A stretch of DNA of 64,000 nucleotides from Ruminococcus flavefaciens (lineage in GTDB: Bacteria; Bacillota; Clostridia; Oscillospirales; Ruminococcaceae), in the NCBI GenBank assembly GCA_902766595.1, contig CACXEJ010000013.1, forward strand, positions 1-64,000, written 5' to 3'. Shown in pieces: positions 1-8,323 of this stretch. Both the position numbers and the translations under genes were made by a program. Positions within the stretch are counted from its first letter, which is position 1. The number at the start of each line of letters is the position of its first letter. Under the pieces are notes generated by a model. That model ran no database searches, was not told where the DNA came from, and worked only from the letters and a program-made list of their open reading frames with translations.

Positions 1-204
1 ACTCAAATTGTGCCGCTATTGCGTAACACCACTTCAGACTCCAGCAAGTCCTATTCATTCACGCAGAATCACGGGAACGCTTACTGATATTTTTCGGCAT
101 TCCGGCTCAGAAGGGATACATAGTATTGCATATCACCGACTCACACCGACCGTCGGCTCTCTGTTGACATTGGCAATGCTCTGCTTGTCTTCCTCATAGC
201 TTAT
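1..204 (-). promoter_or_regulatory. T-box riboswitch leader (3' part runs off the window edge)
   Basis: Read on the minus strand, about 200 nt follow a strong promoter and match a T-box leader. The Stem I signature AGAGAGCC (plus 155-162) is followed by a GGTGTGAGT-type motif (139-147), then a specifier-loop region and a 3' element containing GTGGT (plus about 28-33) in a slightly divergent T-box antiterminator. T-boxes sense uncharged tRNA and control aminoacyl-tRNA synthetase or amino-acid genes in Firmicutes. The controlled gene lies beyond position 1. I could not fix the specifier codon: several codons (for example TGT, GTA, TAT) can be placed in the loop. Confidence 0.72.
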
Positions 205-210
205 GTTTGG

Positions 211-239
211 ATTATAGCACACAAATTCCGATTTGTCAA
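211..239 (-). promoter_or_regulatory. Promoter of the T-box transcription unit
   Basis: On the minus strand, TTGACA (plus 234-239) and TATAAT (plus 211-216) are separated by exactly 17 nt, a full-consensus housekeeping promoter. It fires leftward into the T-box leader and lies just past the end of the GntR gene. Confidence 0.85.
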
Positions 240-281
240 GAGCTTTTTGAAAATTTTTTTGAGATTTCCGTGCAGCCGCGG

Positions 282-941
282 TCAGCCTTTGTTCATAGCA
301 TTGTCGAACAGATTATCCTCAGCATTGGAGATGTGCTTTGCAGTAAGCTGCTCTGCGAGAGGACCGTTGTGTTCCTTTATCGCATTGAGTATAGCCCTGT
401 GCTCGGCAACGGTCTTTTCTGCGCGTCCCTCGGTCTGAACCGAAATATCACGGGCTTTCTTGATGTAGTTATGAAAATTGGAAAGCGTGAAACGCAGAGG
501 GCGGCTTCTTGACGCATCATAGATGATCTTGTGAAAATCACCGTCGAGCTTCCATATCTGTTCCATATCATTTTTCAGGAGATAGAATTCCTGAAGGTCA
601 ACTATCTGATCAAGTGCGCGGAGTTCGTCGTCAGTAATGTTTTCGGCGCAGAGCCTTGCCGCAAGTCCTTCTATGCGTATGCGTATCTCATAGATGTCGT
701 GAATATCCTGTTCCGTGACACCTATCACAACCGCGCCTTTGTTCGGAACGTTCTTAACAAGTCCCTCAAGCTCGAGCTGCATCAGAGCTTCACGGACCGG
801 AGTCCTGCTGACGCCGAGTTCTTTGGACAGACGCAGCTCGTTAAGACTGTCGCCGTCTTTGTATTCGCCGTCAAGTATGGCATTTTCTATTGCATTGAAC
901 ACTCTTATTCTCAGTGAACGGTCATCTGTTTCAAGTAACAT
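282..941 (-). CDS. GntR-family (FadR/FCD subfamily) transcriptional regulator
   Basis: The protein is 219 aa. An N-terminal winged helix-turn-helix of the GntR type (about residues 10-70, with the segment LSKELGVSRTPVREAL) precedes an all-helical FCD ligand-binding domain (about 75-210) containing the D-x3-H and H-x3-H style residues (DGDFHKII, AEHRAIL) that usually hold a metal or organic acid. The start was set at 941 because AAGGAGG lies just upstream; an in-frame start at 1001 would overlap the upstream gene. It follows the synthase gene by 4 nt and is surely co-transcribed. A palindrome in the operon promoter resembles GntR-type operators, so autoregulation in response to a carboxylate effector is inferred. 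Confidence 0.9.
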   Translation of the reverse strand: MLLETDDRSLRIRVFNAIENAILDGEYKDGDSLNELRLSKELGVSRTPVREALMQLELEGLVKNVPNKGAVVIGVTEQDIHDIYEIRIRIEGLAARLCAENITDDELRALDQIVDLQEFYLLKNDMEQIWKLDGDFHKIIYDASRSRPLRFTLSNFHNYIKKARDISVQTEGRAEKTVAEHRAILNAIKEHNGPLAEQLTAKHISNAEDNLFDNAMNKG

Positions 942-945
942 AGCA

Positions 946-2337
946 TTACCTCCTTGCGATCTGCGGCAGATATTTTTCGGTAAGCGCTGCAAGCTCGTCA
1001 TCGCTGATGACAGTTACACGTCCGCTCTCGTATTCCTTGTCGATCCATTCCTTTATCTTAGCGACAGCAGGGGACTTTTTGTCCACGCAGCTGTCACCTG
1101 AAAGTCTGTAATAATTGTTTATCCAGCAGGCTATGCCGGCAAGTCCGGACGAGGCACTTATCGAAACGAGCGGCGGTCTGTTCAGCAGTTTGGAAGTGTC
1201 AAAAATGTTGTAGATCTCCTCATCTTTCATAAGACCGTCTGCGTGGATACCGGCACGGGTAACGTTGAAGCTCCTGCCGACAAACGGCGTCATAGGCGGC
1301 AGATCGTAATGCGTTTCGCTGACGATATAATCAGCGATCTCGGTAATTACAGATGTGTCCATTCCGTTGAGAGTGCCTTTGAGGGAGGCGTACTCAAAAA
1401 CCATTGCTTCGAGCGGAACATTTCCGGTGCGTTCGCCTATGCCGAGGAGAGAACAGTTTACCGCGCCTGCACCGTAGAGCCAAGCAGTTGCAGCATTAGT
1501 CACGCCCTTGTAAAAATCGTTGTGACCGTGCCATTCGAGCATATCGCTTGTGAAGCCTGCATAGTGCTGTAGACCGTAGATAATACCGGAAACACTTCTC
1601 GGCAGAGCAGCGCCGGGGTAGGGAATACCGTAACCCATAGTGTCACACGCGCGTATCTTCAGCGGAACTCCGCTCTCCTCGGAGAGCTTGCGCAGTTCGA
1701 TCGCAAACGGTACAACAAAGCCGTAGAAATCTGCACGAGTGATATCTTCAAAATGGCAGCGCGGACGCAGTCCGGCAGAGATACATTCCTTGACGATGCC
1801 GAGGTATTTGTCGAGAGCCTGTTTTCTGTTGAGTCCCATTTTGTTGAAGATATGGTAGTCAGAGCAGGAGACGAGAACACCTGTCTCTTTGATGCCGATG
1901 TTTCTGACAAGCTCGAAATCCTTTTTGTTTGCCCTTATCCATGTTGTGATCTCCGGGAAGCTGTATCCGAGCTCCATACACTGTTCCAGAGCGTCACGGT
2001 CGCTTTTGGAGTAAACGAAGAACTCAGTCTGCCTGATGATGCCATTAGGTCCGCCGAGCCTGTGCAGTTTTTTGTAGAGCTCGACTATCTGTGCGGTAGT
2101 ATATGGAGCTCTTGACTGCTGACCGTCGCGGAACGAAGTGTCGGTAATGTAGATCTCGTCCGGCATATTCATCGGAACGTGGCGGTAGTTGTAAGCGACC
2201 TTTGGTACTTCCGAATAGGGGAACATCTCACGGAAAAGCTCAGGGCTTTCGACCTCCTGCAATTCATACTCATAGGTATCGAAGTCAAGAAGATTTGTAC
2301 GTTTGCTCAGGTTTATACTGGGCATTTTGTGGTTCAT
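946..2337 (-). CDS. Isopropylmalate/homocitrate synthase-family enzyme, probable Re-citrate synthase
   Basis: The protein is 463 aa with an HMGL-like TIM barrel, signalled by ITDTSFRDGQQS near residue 65 (D/R catalytic and metal region) and the metal-binding WHGHNDFY segment near residue 270, followed by an LLGIGERTGN segment. The family condenses acetyl-CoA with a 2-oxoacid. The N-terminal 55-residue extension and overall length fit the clostridial Re-citrate synthase branch (as in Clostridium kluyveri), which feeds glutamate synthesis in anaerobes lacking Si-citrate synthase. Ordinary 2-isopropylmalate synthase is less likely because the C-terminal regulatory domain is short. It is first in a two-gene operon with a GntR regulator. 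Substrate specificity is inference. Confidence 0.8.
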   Translation of the reverse strand: MNHKMPSINLSKRTNLLDFDTYEYELQEVESPELFREMFPYSEVPKVAYNYRHVPMNMPDEIYITDTSFRDGQQSRAPYTTAQIVELYKKLHRLGGPNGIIRQTEFFVYSKSDRDALEQCMELGYSFPEITTWIRANKKDFELVRNIGIKETGVLVSCSDYHIFNKMGLNRKQALDKYLGIVKECISAGLRPRCHFEDITRADFYGFVVPFAIELRKLSEESGVPLKIRACDTMGYGIPYPGAALPRSVSGIIYGLQHYAGFTSDMLEWHGHNDFYKGVTNAATAWLYGAGAVNCSLLGIGERTGNVPLEAMVFEYASLKGTLNGMDTSVITEIADYIVSETHYDLPPMTPFVGRSFNVTRAGIHADGLMKDEEIYNIFDTSKLLNRPPLVSISASSGLAGIACWINNYYRLSGDSCVDKKSPAVAKIKEWIDKEYESGRVTVISDDELAALTEKYLPQIARR

Positions 2338-2426
2338 AACGGTTGCTCCTTTCAGATCTATAATTCCAGTTTCATAAAAATATCGGCGAAGCCATTACTA
2401 AAGATGTATATTTGTACAGTTGTATT

Positions 2427-2465
2427 ATTGTATACAATTATACACGAAAACATCTGAAATGTCAA
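2427..2465 (-). promoter_or_regulatory. Promoter with overlapping GntR-like operator
   Basis: On the minus strand TTGACA (plus 2460-2465) and TATAAT (2437-2442) are 17 nt apart. The perfect 12-bp palindrome ATTGTATACAAT (2427-2438) overlaps the 3' edge of the -10 box and the start site. Its core TTGTATACAA is the same as the core of the Bacillus subtilis GntR operator, so repression by the co-transcribed GntR protein is a strong inference. Confidence 0.75.
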
Positions 2466-2503
2466 CAGATAATTTCAAAACTTTCAAAAAAGCTGCTGTG
2501 GAC

Positions 2504-2530
2504 GCAAAAAACTCCCCGTGAAGGGGAGTT
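2504..2530 (-). terminator. Rho-independent terminator of the HAD hydrolase gene
   Basis: Read on the minus strand, AACTCCCC and GGGGAGTT form an 8-bp stem with a short loop, followed by a run of Ts. It lies 10 nt after the HAD gene stop. Confidence 0.85.
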
Positions 2531-2539
2531 ACTGCTATA

Positions 2540-3109
2540 CTATCTCGGGAGCAGCTTAGGCACACCGTTCCTGACGATGTAGACCTTTTCGGCTAATTCC
2601 ATAAGAGCTCTGTCGTTGTAGGAGTCGGTGTAGAAGCAGTCTATCTTCTGATCGCCGAATTTCTTTTTATAGTATTTTGCCTTGTTGCTGCCGATGTTGA
2701 GATAGCGAACCTCCATTTTGTCTGTATCTATGATACTGCAAAGGAGGTTCCGGGTATGAAGCTCATTTGCTATGCCCTTTATCAGAAAATCCGGACCGGC
2801 AGTTATTATAACATCGCCGCTGCGGATACGTTTCAGCATATGTCTGTTGAGCTTTTTACGGTGCTCAGCCCAGAAGCCTTCGACTGCTCCGAGGAGTTCC
2901 TCCCTGCCGCTGAGAGCGTTCTTCATAAAGTCGTTGATAGCTGCAACTGTCTTGCACTTGTCAACTATGCAGAGCTTGTATTTGAGGAGATTGTAGAATA
3001 TTTTCGGCAGATAAAGTATGATCTTTTTGTTGTTCTTTATCATATACAGCGCGAGATCAACGGAGCTCTCGCCGCGATAGAGTGTGTTATCGAAATCAAA
3101 AACGTTCAT
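2540..3109 (-). CDS. HAD-superfamily phosphatase (SerB/HAD-IB-like)
   Basis: The 189-aa protein begins with the HAD motif I DFDNTLYRGES, where the two aspartates are the nucleophile and acid/base. Motif II is the Thr in VIITAGPD (about residue 103). A Lys in NKAKYYKKKFG (motif III) and the motif IV pair in FYTDSYNDRAL (about residue 160) complete the set. The helical cap lies between motifs I and II, as in HAD-IB phosphoserine-phosphatase relatives. The phosphorylated substrate cannot be told from sequence. It is monocistronic, with its own promoter and terminator. Confidence 0.85.
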   Translation of the reverse strand: MNVFDFDNTLYRGESSVDLALYMIKNNKKIILYLPKIFYNLLKYKLCIVDKCKTVAAINDFMKNALSGREELLGAVEGFWAEHRKKLNRHMLKRIRSGDVIITAGPDFLIKGIANELHTRNLLCSIIDTDKMEVRYLNIGSNKAKYYKKKFGDQKIDCFYTDSYNDRALMELAEKVYIVRNGVPKLLPR

Positions 3110-3153
3110 ATGCTGCTTGTTTTTCCTTTCCGGCGTTTATTGATATACATAGC

Positions 3154-3182
3154 ATTATAACACATAATTGTGCCAATAGCAA
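3154..3182 (-). promoter_or_regulatory. Promoter of the HAD hydrolase gene
   Basis: On the minus strand TTGCTA (plus 3177-3182) lies 17 nt before TATAAT (3154-3159), about 45 nt upstream of the HAD start codon. Confidence 0.65.
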
Positions 3183-3232
3183 CAATCACAGTCAATTTAG
3201 AAAATATTTGCATCAAAATACTAAAAAAACTA

Positions 3233-3261
3233 TTGAAATCTTACAGAGATTATGTTATAAT
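3233..3261 (+). promoter_or_regulatory. Promoter of the first GGDEF gene
   Basis: TTGAAA (3233-3238), 17-nt spacer, TATAAT (3256-3261). The predicted transcript then carries a perfect 8-bp inverted repeat, TTGATCGC/GCGATCAA (3281-3288 and 3305-3312), before the ribosome binding site. Confidence 0.75.
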
Positions 3262-3332
3262 ATTCTTATAACATAAATACTTGATCGCCTTCTTACAGTA
3301 ATCTGCGATCAAACTTGTAAATGGGGTGTATT

Positions 3333-4544
3333 ATGGAGAATAATGCCATAAAAACCAGAACAAGAAAAATTATTTTCATATTAATTATTCTCACGCTCCT
3401 TCTGACCAACATTATTATGGGCTACGCTCTGATGAGTATGTCAAAGAGGGAACTGCGTAAACAGATAGATCAGCGTATGCTCGACGTTGCTAATACTGCC
3501 GCTTATCAGCTTGACGGTGACTACCTGAAAACTATGAAGGCTGAGGACGTCGGCACTGACGATTATAACAGGGCAATGAGTGTTCTGCGCTCGTTTCAGG
3601 AGAATATCCAGCTCGACTATATTTATGCTCTCAGAGCAAATTACGACGGCAGTTTTACCTTTACGATAGATCCGGATAAGGACGATCCGGGTGAATTCGG
3701 CTCCGATATTGAAGCGACCGACGCTCTCAGGAATGCCGCTAACGGTACTCCGGACGTCGATAAGACAGCTTGCACTGACAAATGGGGAAAGTTCTATTCG
3801 GCTTACAGTCCGGTCTTTGACTCGGATGGTAACGTTGCCGGTATCGTAGGAGTTGACTTTAACGCTGACTGGTATAACAGCAAGGTGAATTCACAGAAAG
3901 CGGTCGTGATAATGCTTTCTATGGTTACGCTGACCATAGCAATCGTGCTTGCACTTCTGATACATACGTCAAGTATTGAGGGCGAAAAGAAGAAGATCAG
4001 CGTAAAGCTCGAGGAGACCTTGCAGCGTGAGCTTGAACAGGAACAGGAGCTCGGTTCAGCTATCCACCTCGCATATACCGATCCTCTTACCGGTGTCAAG
4101 AGCAAACGCGCTTACCTTGAAGCGATAGAACAAATAAACAATGGTCTTGCAGATGAAACTGTTACTGAATTCGGAGTTATCGTTTTTGACCTCAACGGTC
4201 TGAAAAATATCAACGATACACTCGGACACGATGCCGGAGACAGGTATATAAAGGCAGGCTGCCAGCTGATATGTGATACGTTCGGACACAGTCCGGTCTA
4301 CCGTATCGGAGGAGACGAGTTCGCCGTTATACTTGAAGGAAAGGATTACCGTGACAGAGATGAGCTCATAAGAGCTTTCAACGCCGTCATCGAGGAAAAT
4401 CTTGCGGAGGACGCTGTTGTTGTCTCGACGGGCATAGATGTGTATGACATTGAGATAGACACAGATTTCTCGACAGTTTTCGAGAGAGCTGACAAGAAGA
4501 TGTACGAGCGCAAGCGTTACCTCAAGTCGATCAAGCAGAAGTGA
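3333..4544 (+). CDS. Membrane-bound diguanylate cyclase (sensor-GGDEF)
   Basis: The protein is 403 aa. A transmembrane helix (about residues 13-35), an extracellular Cache-like sensor of about 140 residues, a second transmembrane helix (about 190-212) and a coiled linker lead to a GGDEF domain (about 240-400) with an intact GGDEF signature in YRIGGDEFAV. This domain makes cyclic di-GMP from two GTP. No RxxD inhibitory site lies upstream of the signature, so product inhibition at that site is unlikely. The start is set at the ATG at 3333, 8 nt after GGGGTG; the same Shine-Dalgarno type appears before the gene at 17329. The ligand is unknown. Confidence 0.88.
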   Translation: MENNAIKTRTRKIIFILIILTLLLTNIIMGYALMSMSKRELRKQIDQRMLDVANTAAYQLDGDYLKTMKAEDVGTDDYNRAMSVLRSFQENIQLDYIYALRANYDGSFTFTIDPDKDDPGEFGSDIEATDALRNAANGTPDVDKTACTDKWGKFYSAYSPVFDSDGNVAGIVGVDFNADWYNSKVNSQKAVVIMLSMVTLTIAIVLALLIHTSSIEGEKKKISVKLEETLQRELEQEQELGSAIHLAYTDPLTGVKSKRAYLEAIEQINNGLADETVTEFGVIVFDLNGLKNINDTLGHDAGDRYIKAGCQLICDTFGHSPVYRIGGDEFAVILEGKDYRDRDELIRAFNAVIEENLAEDAVVVSTGIDVYDIEIDTDFSTVFERADKKMYERKRYLKSIKQK

Positions 4545-4579
4545 TGATGTTTACCGAATACAATTTCAAGGAAGGAGCA

Positions 4580-4602
4580 GTGTGATACATATGGTGTCAC
4601 AC
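4580..4602 (+). promoter_or_regulatory. Hairpin between Shine-Dalgarno and start codon
   Basis: GTGTGA (4580-4585) can pair with TCACAC (4597-4602). AAGGAAGGAG lies immediately upstream (4569-4577), while the only in-frame start codon is at 4613, about 36 nt away. Folding of the hairpin would shorten the effective spacing to a usable distance. Confidence 0.4.
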
Positions 4603-4612
4603 AGATAGTTTT

Positions 4613-6031
4613 ATGGATTTTCAAGCAGTTGTTGATTCTATGCACGCCGCTACCTGCGTTGTATCAGTAGAAAATTTCGGGGACGGTAACTACGGAAAAC
4701 TGCGGATAGTTACCGGAAACAAGCCTTATATCAACTCTATCGAGCATCCTTTTGACAATGTTCAGATGCTCACAAAGAAGTTTGTTCCGAACAGCGAGTA
4801 TACGGACTACCTTACACGCGATCTGAATTTCGAGGACGCCTGTTACAACGCTGCTGTTCTGAAAAAGAACATTCACGCCTATGCGCATCCGGACAGGTTC
4901 GATGTATGGTTCGATATGTCGTTTATTCCGCTTTCCTATGAGAAGAACGGTCTTTGCTACTGTCTGTATATGATGGAGATCAACTTCAAGCCAGATGCAA
5001 AGCGTCTTTCCACTATCTCTGCGGACGTTGCTACTTCCGTTCTCGAGACCTGTATAAAGCTCCGGAGCTATGAGGATTTCAAGGCTACTATGAAAATTAT
5101 CTGTGAGGATCTCCGTGATATGTGCAGCTCTGAGCACTGCTGCATACTCCTTATGGATAATGTTCAGAGGAGATGTTCTGTGCTGTGTGAAGCTTTTTCC
5201 CCCGAAAGCAAGCTGCTTCCTATGGAGAACTACATCGACGATAATTTCTTTGCCATTGCTGAGTCGTGGAAGGGAACTATTGCAGGCAGCAACTGCATAA
5301 TCGTCAAGAATAAGCACGATATGGATGTTGTCAAGGAGCGCAATCCGGTATGGCACGACTCGATCACGAGTGCCGGCGGCAAGACCATCGTACTCTTTCC
5401 GCTTGAATTCAAGAATGAGATACTTGGCTATATGTGGGCTATCAACTTTGATCCTAATCTTGCTGATACTATCAAGTAGACACTTGAACTCACAACGTTT
5501 ATTCTTGCCTCTGAGATATACAGCTACCAGCTCCTGAAAAGACTGAATGTCCTCAGTTCGACCGATATGCTCACGAACGTTATGAACCGAAATGAGATGA
5601 ATAATTACGTTGACCAGCTTATCAGAAGCAGCAGCGGAAAGTCAGTGGGCGTCATTTTCGCGGACCTCAACGGACTTAAAGTTATCAATGACAGCGAAGG
5701 TCACGCAGTGGGCGATACTCTTCTGAAAAATGCTGCTCTCGCACTCAGGGAGGTATTTCCGGTTAACTGTATTTACAGAGCCGGCGGCGATGAGTTTGTT
5801 GTTATTCTCACGGATATTACCGAAAGAGAGCTCCTGATAAAGTCTCAGCGTATCAGGGAGACGGCTATGCATTATAAAGATCTTGTGTTCTCGGTCGGTG
5901 TCGCTTATAGCTCTGACTCGAAGGATATCCGTTTAGCTCTTCATATTGCTGACGAGCGTATGTATGAGGACAAGAAACGATATTACGAGCTGCATCCCGA
6001 TAAGAAGAGAAGCTCAACAGTTTCAAATTAA
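4613..6031 (+). pseudogene. GAF-like sensor / GGDEF diguanylate cyclase split by an in-frame amber codon
   Basis: Codons 1-288 (4613-5476) encode a PAS-like N terminus and a GAF-like domain. A TAG codon follows at 5477-5479, and the same frame then continues without another stop to 6031. The bridge after TAG reads TLELTTFILASEIYSYQLLK, the usual helical linker into GGDEF, and then an intact GGDEF domain with YRAGGDEFVV. A single substitution (for example from CAG, GAG or AAG) or a sequencing error explains it. As sequenced, translation gives a truncated 288-aa sensor; a downstream ATG at 5567 could start a separate GGDEF fragment of 154 aa. It lies 68 nt after the first GGDEF gene and probably belongs to its operon. 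Confidence 0.85.
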
Positions 6032-6043
6032 TCATCTGCCCAA

Positions 6044-6075
6044 AAGACGATACTGTGTGGTATCGTCTTTTTTTA
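6044..6075 (+). terminator. Rho-independent terminator after the GGDEF pair
   Basis: AGACGATAC and GTATCGTCT form a 9-bp stem around a TGTGTG loop, followed by a run of seven or more Ts. Confidence 0.9.
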
Positions 6076-6170
6076 TTGTATGATCAGCCGTAATAGTGCC
6101 TATAATTTGTCGTATTGCACATATAAATCTTCTGCTCACTGGACATAATTAACAAAATGTTGATTAAATC

Positions 6171-6199
6171 TTGACAAATACTTTATGTAATAATATAAT
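6171..6199 (+). promoter_or_regulatory. Promoter of the M4 protease gene
   Basis: TTGACA (6171-6176), 17-nt spacer, TATAAT (6194-6199), full consensus. It leaves a 5' leader of about 105 nt. Confidence 0.85.
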
Positions 6200-6314
6200 A
6201 ATAATATGTGCAGCATTTATAGGCGAATGATAGTACATATTAACAGTATTGAAACAATTTACTTTTAACAAAAAGATGACTGCGGTATATAGCAGTTCAT
6301 CAGGAGGAATGAAA

Positions 6315-8267
6315 ATGAGATCTTACGCCAAAACGTTACTTTCTATCTCCTCTTCACTTCTTATTGCAGCTCAGCAGTGCTTCACAGCAATGCCGGCGGC
6401 AGCTGTTGATATGTCGAGTGAAGCCGAGAAATATGCAGAACAGATCGGTCTTGAGCTTAGCAGCCCGTCGGCTGAGAACGCACTCTCCGATCTTATTCAG
6501 ATCAACAACTCTGATTTTGCAGTAGGAGTTGACAGCAATAACAAAGTTACACAGATCAACGGACTTCTTTCGGAGGATACAGTTGATGACAGCGATGACG
6601 CAAAGGATATAATCGCTAAAACATCAGAGCTTCTCGGTATTACGAATGTTAATCGTGAAATTCGTCTCGATGATGTTTCCGAGAGCGAATACAACAGGAT
6701 ATATACGTTCAAGCAGTTCTATCAGAGCTTGGAGATGGTCAATTCCTACATAACAGTGGTCGTTGATAAAGAGTCAGGCGAGGCTGAATTCCTGAACAGC
6801 TCGGTCGTTTCCGATTTCACTGTGAATACCGTTCCGGGAATAAGCGCTCAGCAGGCTGTTGAAGCTGTTGCTGAGAAATACGGCAGTACTGCCTGTACAT
6901 CTCACAAGCTCGCGGTCTACTCGGAGGACAATGTCACTTTCAGGCTCGTCTGGGAGATAATCACCGATAATATGGGAGCTGAGTTGTTCTATGTTGACGC
7001 TGAAACTGCTGAGATACTCAACGATCAGGTCAACGGTGAAACAGCAGATAACGATCACGCTATATATTACAATAACATTCTTATGGACTGGGATAACAAG
7101 ATACTGCCCAATACTGATTACTGCTTCAGCATCAACGTTGTAAGGAATGGTGCTCAGTACAGATTTCACGATACAGACCGCAATCTTTATCTTATTGACG
7201 ATCCTTCGTTTTATGTGTACAGCAAAAATGGCGCATTGTATGTAAGATCAATACCGTCTCCCGAATATACTATTATAACATATGACACTAAGTTCTCATG
7301 TCAGGAGGATCAGTATTCAGCCGCTGTGATGTATAATCTTGAACAGACCTACGATTTTTACAACAATAAGCTGTCCTATAAGGGCTATGACGGAAAGGGT
7401 TCCGCGACGTATGTTATCCCGACTCTCCAGCAGGCAGATGAAGACGGAAGTAACAGAAGAAAATGGGCTAACGCCTGTTCAGGTGTCAACAGGCTGTGCT
7501 TCGGTGAAGGTAACAGCACCAACAAGCAGCATTACGGCAGTGATATAGATGTAGTTGCTCACGAGTTCACACATACTGTTACACGTTCCAAGGTCAGCTG
7601 GGCTGGCAGCGGTGCAGGAGAAACAGGCACCCTCAATGAAGCGTACAGCGATATTATGGGAGAGTATGCAGATCCTACACGCGAATGGCAGCATGGTACA
7701 GACCGTTTCAGGGACAACGAAGGCAAGAACACTTCCGATCCAAAGGCGAACTGCGGCAGAGATATGCGCATCAGGCAGGTCTATGTTGACAGCGATCAGG
7801 TAAAAGAACTCGGTTCACATACCGGCTCTCTTATTATTTCCAATGTTGCTTACTGGATGGATCACCTTGGCATAGACGCAGATACTGCTGCGAAGATATG
7901 GTTCACTTCTCTTGATTACCTCCCTAAGGGAGTAAATAAGGCGACCTTCATTGATTGCAGAAATGCACTCATTCAGGCTGCTTTAAAGGTCGTTCGCAAC
8001 AGTACTCTGGAGGATACTGTCACAAAGATCAAGACTGCATTCAACAGAGTCCATATATTTGATACCAATGAAGTGTTAGGCGATCTCAGCGGAGACGGCA
8101 TTCTGTCTACAGATGACCTTATCCTTATGAGACGAGCGCTTTCAAATACTAAGGTACTCACAACCTCAGAGAACGCTCAGGCTGATCTTGATTTCGACGG
8201 TGACATCGACTGGAACGATTTCAGACTCCTTCAGAAGTATCTTTCAGGTACGATAACAGAATTTTAA
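6315..8267 (+). CDS. Secreted thermolysin-like (M4) metalloprotease with C-terminal dockerin
   Basis: The protein is 650 aa. A signal peptide ends near the AMPAAAV segment (about residue 32). An FTP-type propeptide follows (about 60-230), then the M4 catalytic domain with zinc ligands in HEFTH (416-420) and the glutamate of NEAYSD (E442), and a later histidine in GSHTGSLI. The last 60 residues hold a dockerin with two Ca-binding loops (GDLSGDGILSTDD and DLDFDGDIDWND). The dockerin should attach the protease to a cellulosome scaffoldin or cell-surface cohesin. The start at 6315 is 7 nt from AGGAGG; the ATG at 6309 is too close to it. A protease on the cellulosome may process or remodel its partners; that role is inference. 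Confidence 0.9.
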   Translation: MRSYAKTLLSISSSLLIAAQQCFTAMPAAAVDMSSEAEKYAEQIGLELSSPSAENALSDLIQINNSDFAVGVDSNNKVTQINGLLSEDTVDDSDDAKDIIAKTSELLGITNVNREIRLDDVSESEYNRIYTFKQFYQSLEMVNSYITVVVDKESGEAEFLNSSVVSDFTVNTVPGISAQQAVEAVAEKYGSTACTSHKLAVYSEDNVTFRLVWEIITDNMGAELFYVDAETAEILNDQVNGETADNDHAIYYNNILMDWDNKILPNTDYCFSINVVRNGAQYRFHDTDRNLYLIDDPSFYVYSKNGALYVRSIPSPEYTIITYDTKFSCQEDQYSAAVMYNLEQTYDFYNNKLSYKGYDGKGSATYVIPTLQQADEDGSNRRKWANACSGVNRLCFGEGNSTNKQHYGSDIDVVAHEFTHTVTRSKVSWAGSGAGETGTLNEAYSDIMGEYADPTREWQHGTDRFRDNEGKNTSDPKANCGRDMRIRQVYVDSDQVKELGSHTGSLIISNVAYWMDHLGIDADTAAKIWFTSLDYLPKGVNKATFIDCRNALIQAALKVVRNSTLEDTVTKIKTAFNRVHIFDTNEVLGDLSGDGILSTDDLILMRRALSNTKVLTTSENAQADLDFDGDIDWNDFRLLQKYLSGTITEF

Positions 8268-8287
8268 ACTATAATATTGCTAAAAGA

Positions 8288-8318
8288 AAGGAGAGCCATA
8301 AAGGCTCTCCTTGAGTTT
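8288..8318. terminator. Bidirectional terminator between convergent genes
   Basis: AAGGAGAGCC (8288-8297) and GGCTCTCCTT (8303-8312) form a 10-bp stem with an ATAAA loop. T-rich sequence follows on the plus strand and A-rich sequence precedes it, so it can serve both the M4 gene and the minus-strand permease. Confidence 0.8.
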
Positions 8319-8323
8319 TATCC

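Noticed and set aside
240..281. Possible terminator of the GntR gene
   Set aside because: The sequence has a T-rich run on the minus strand but I could not draw a convincing stem before it.
531..917. 128-codon plus-strand frame opposite the GntR gene
   Set aside because: It is antisense to a clear GntR-family gene, has no domain, and lacks a ribosome site.
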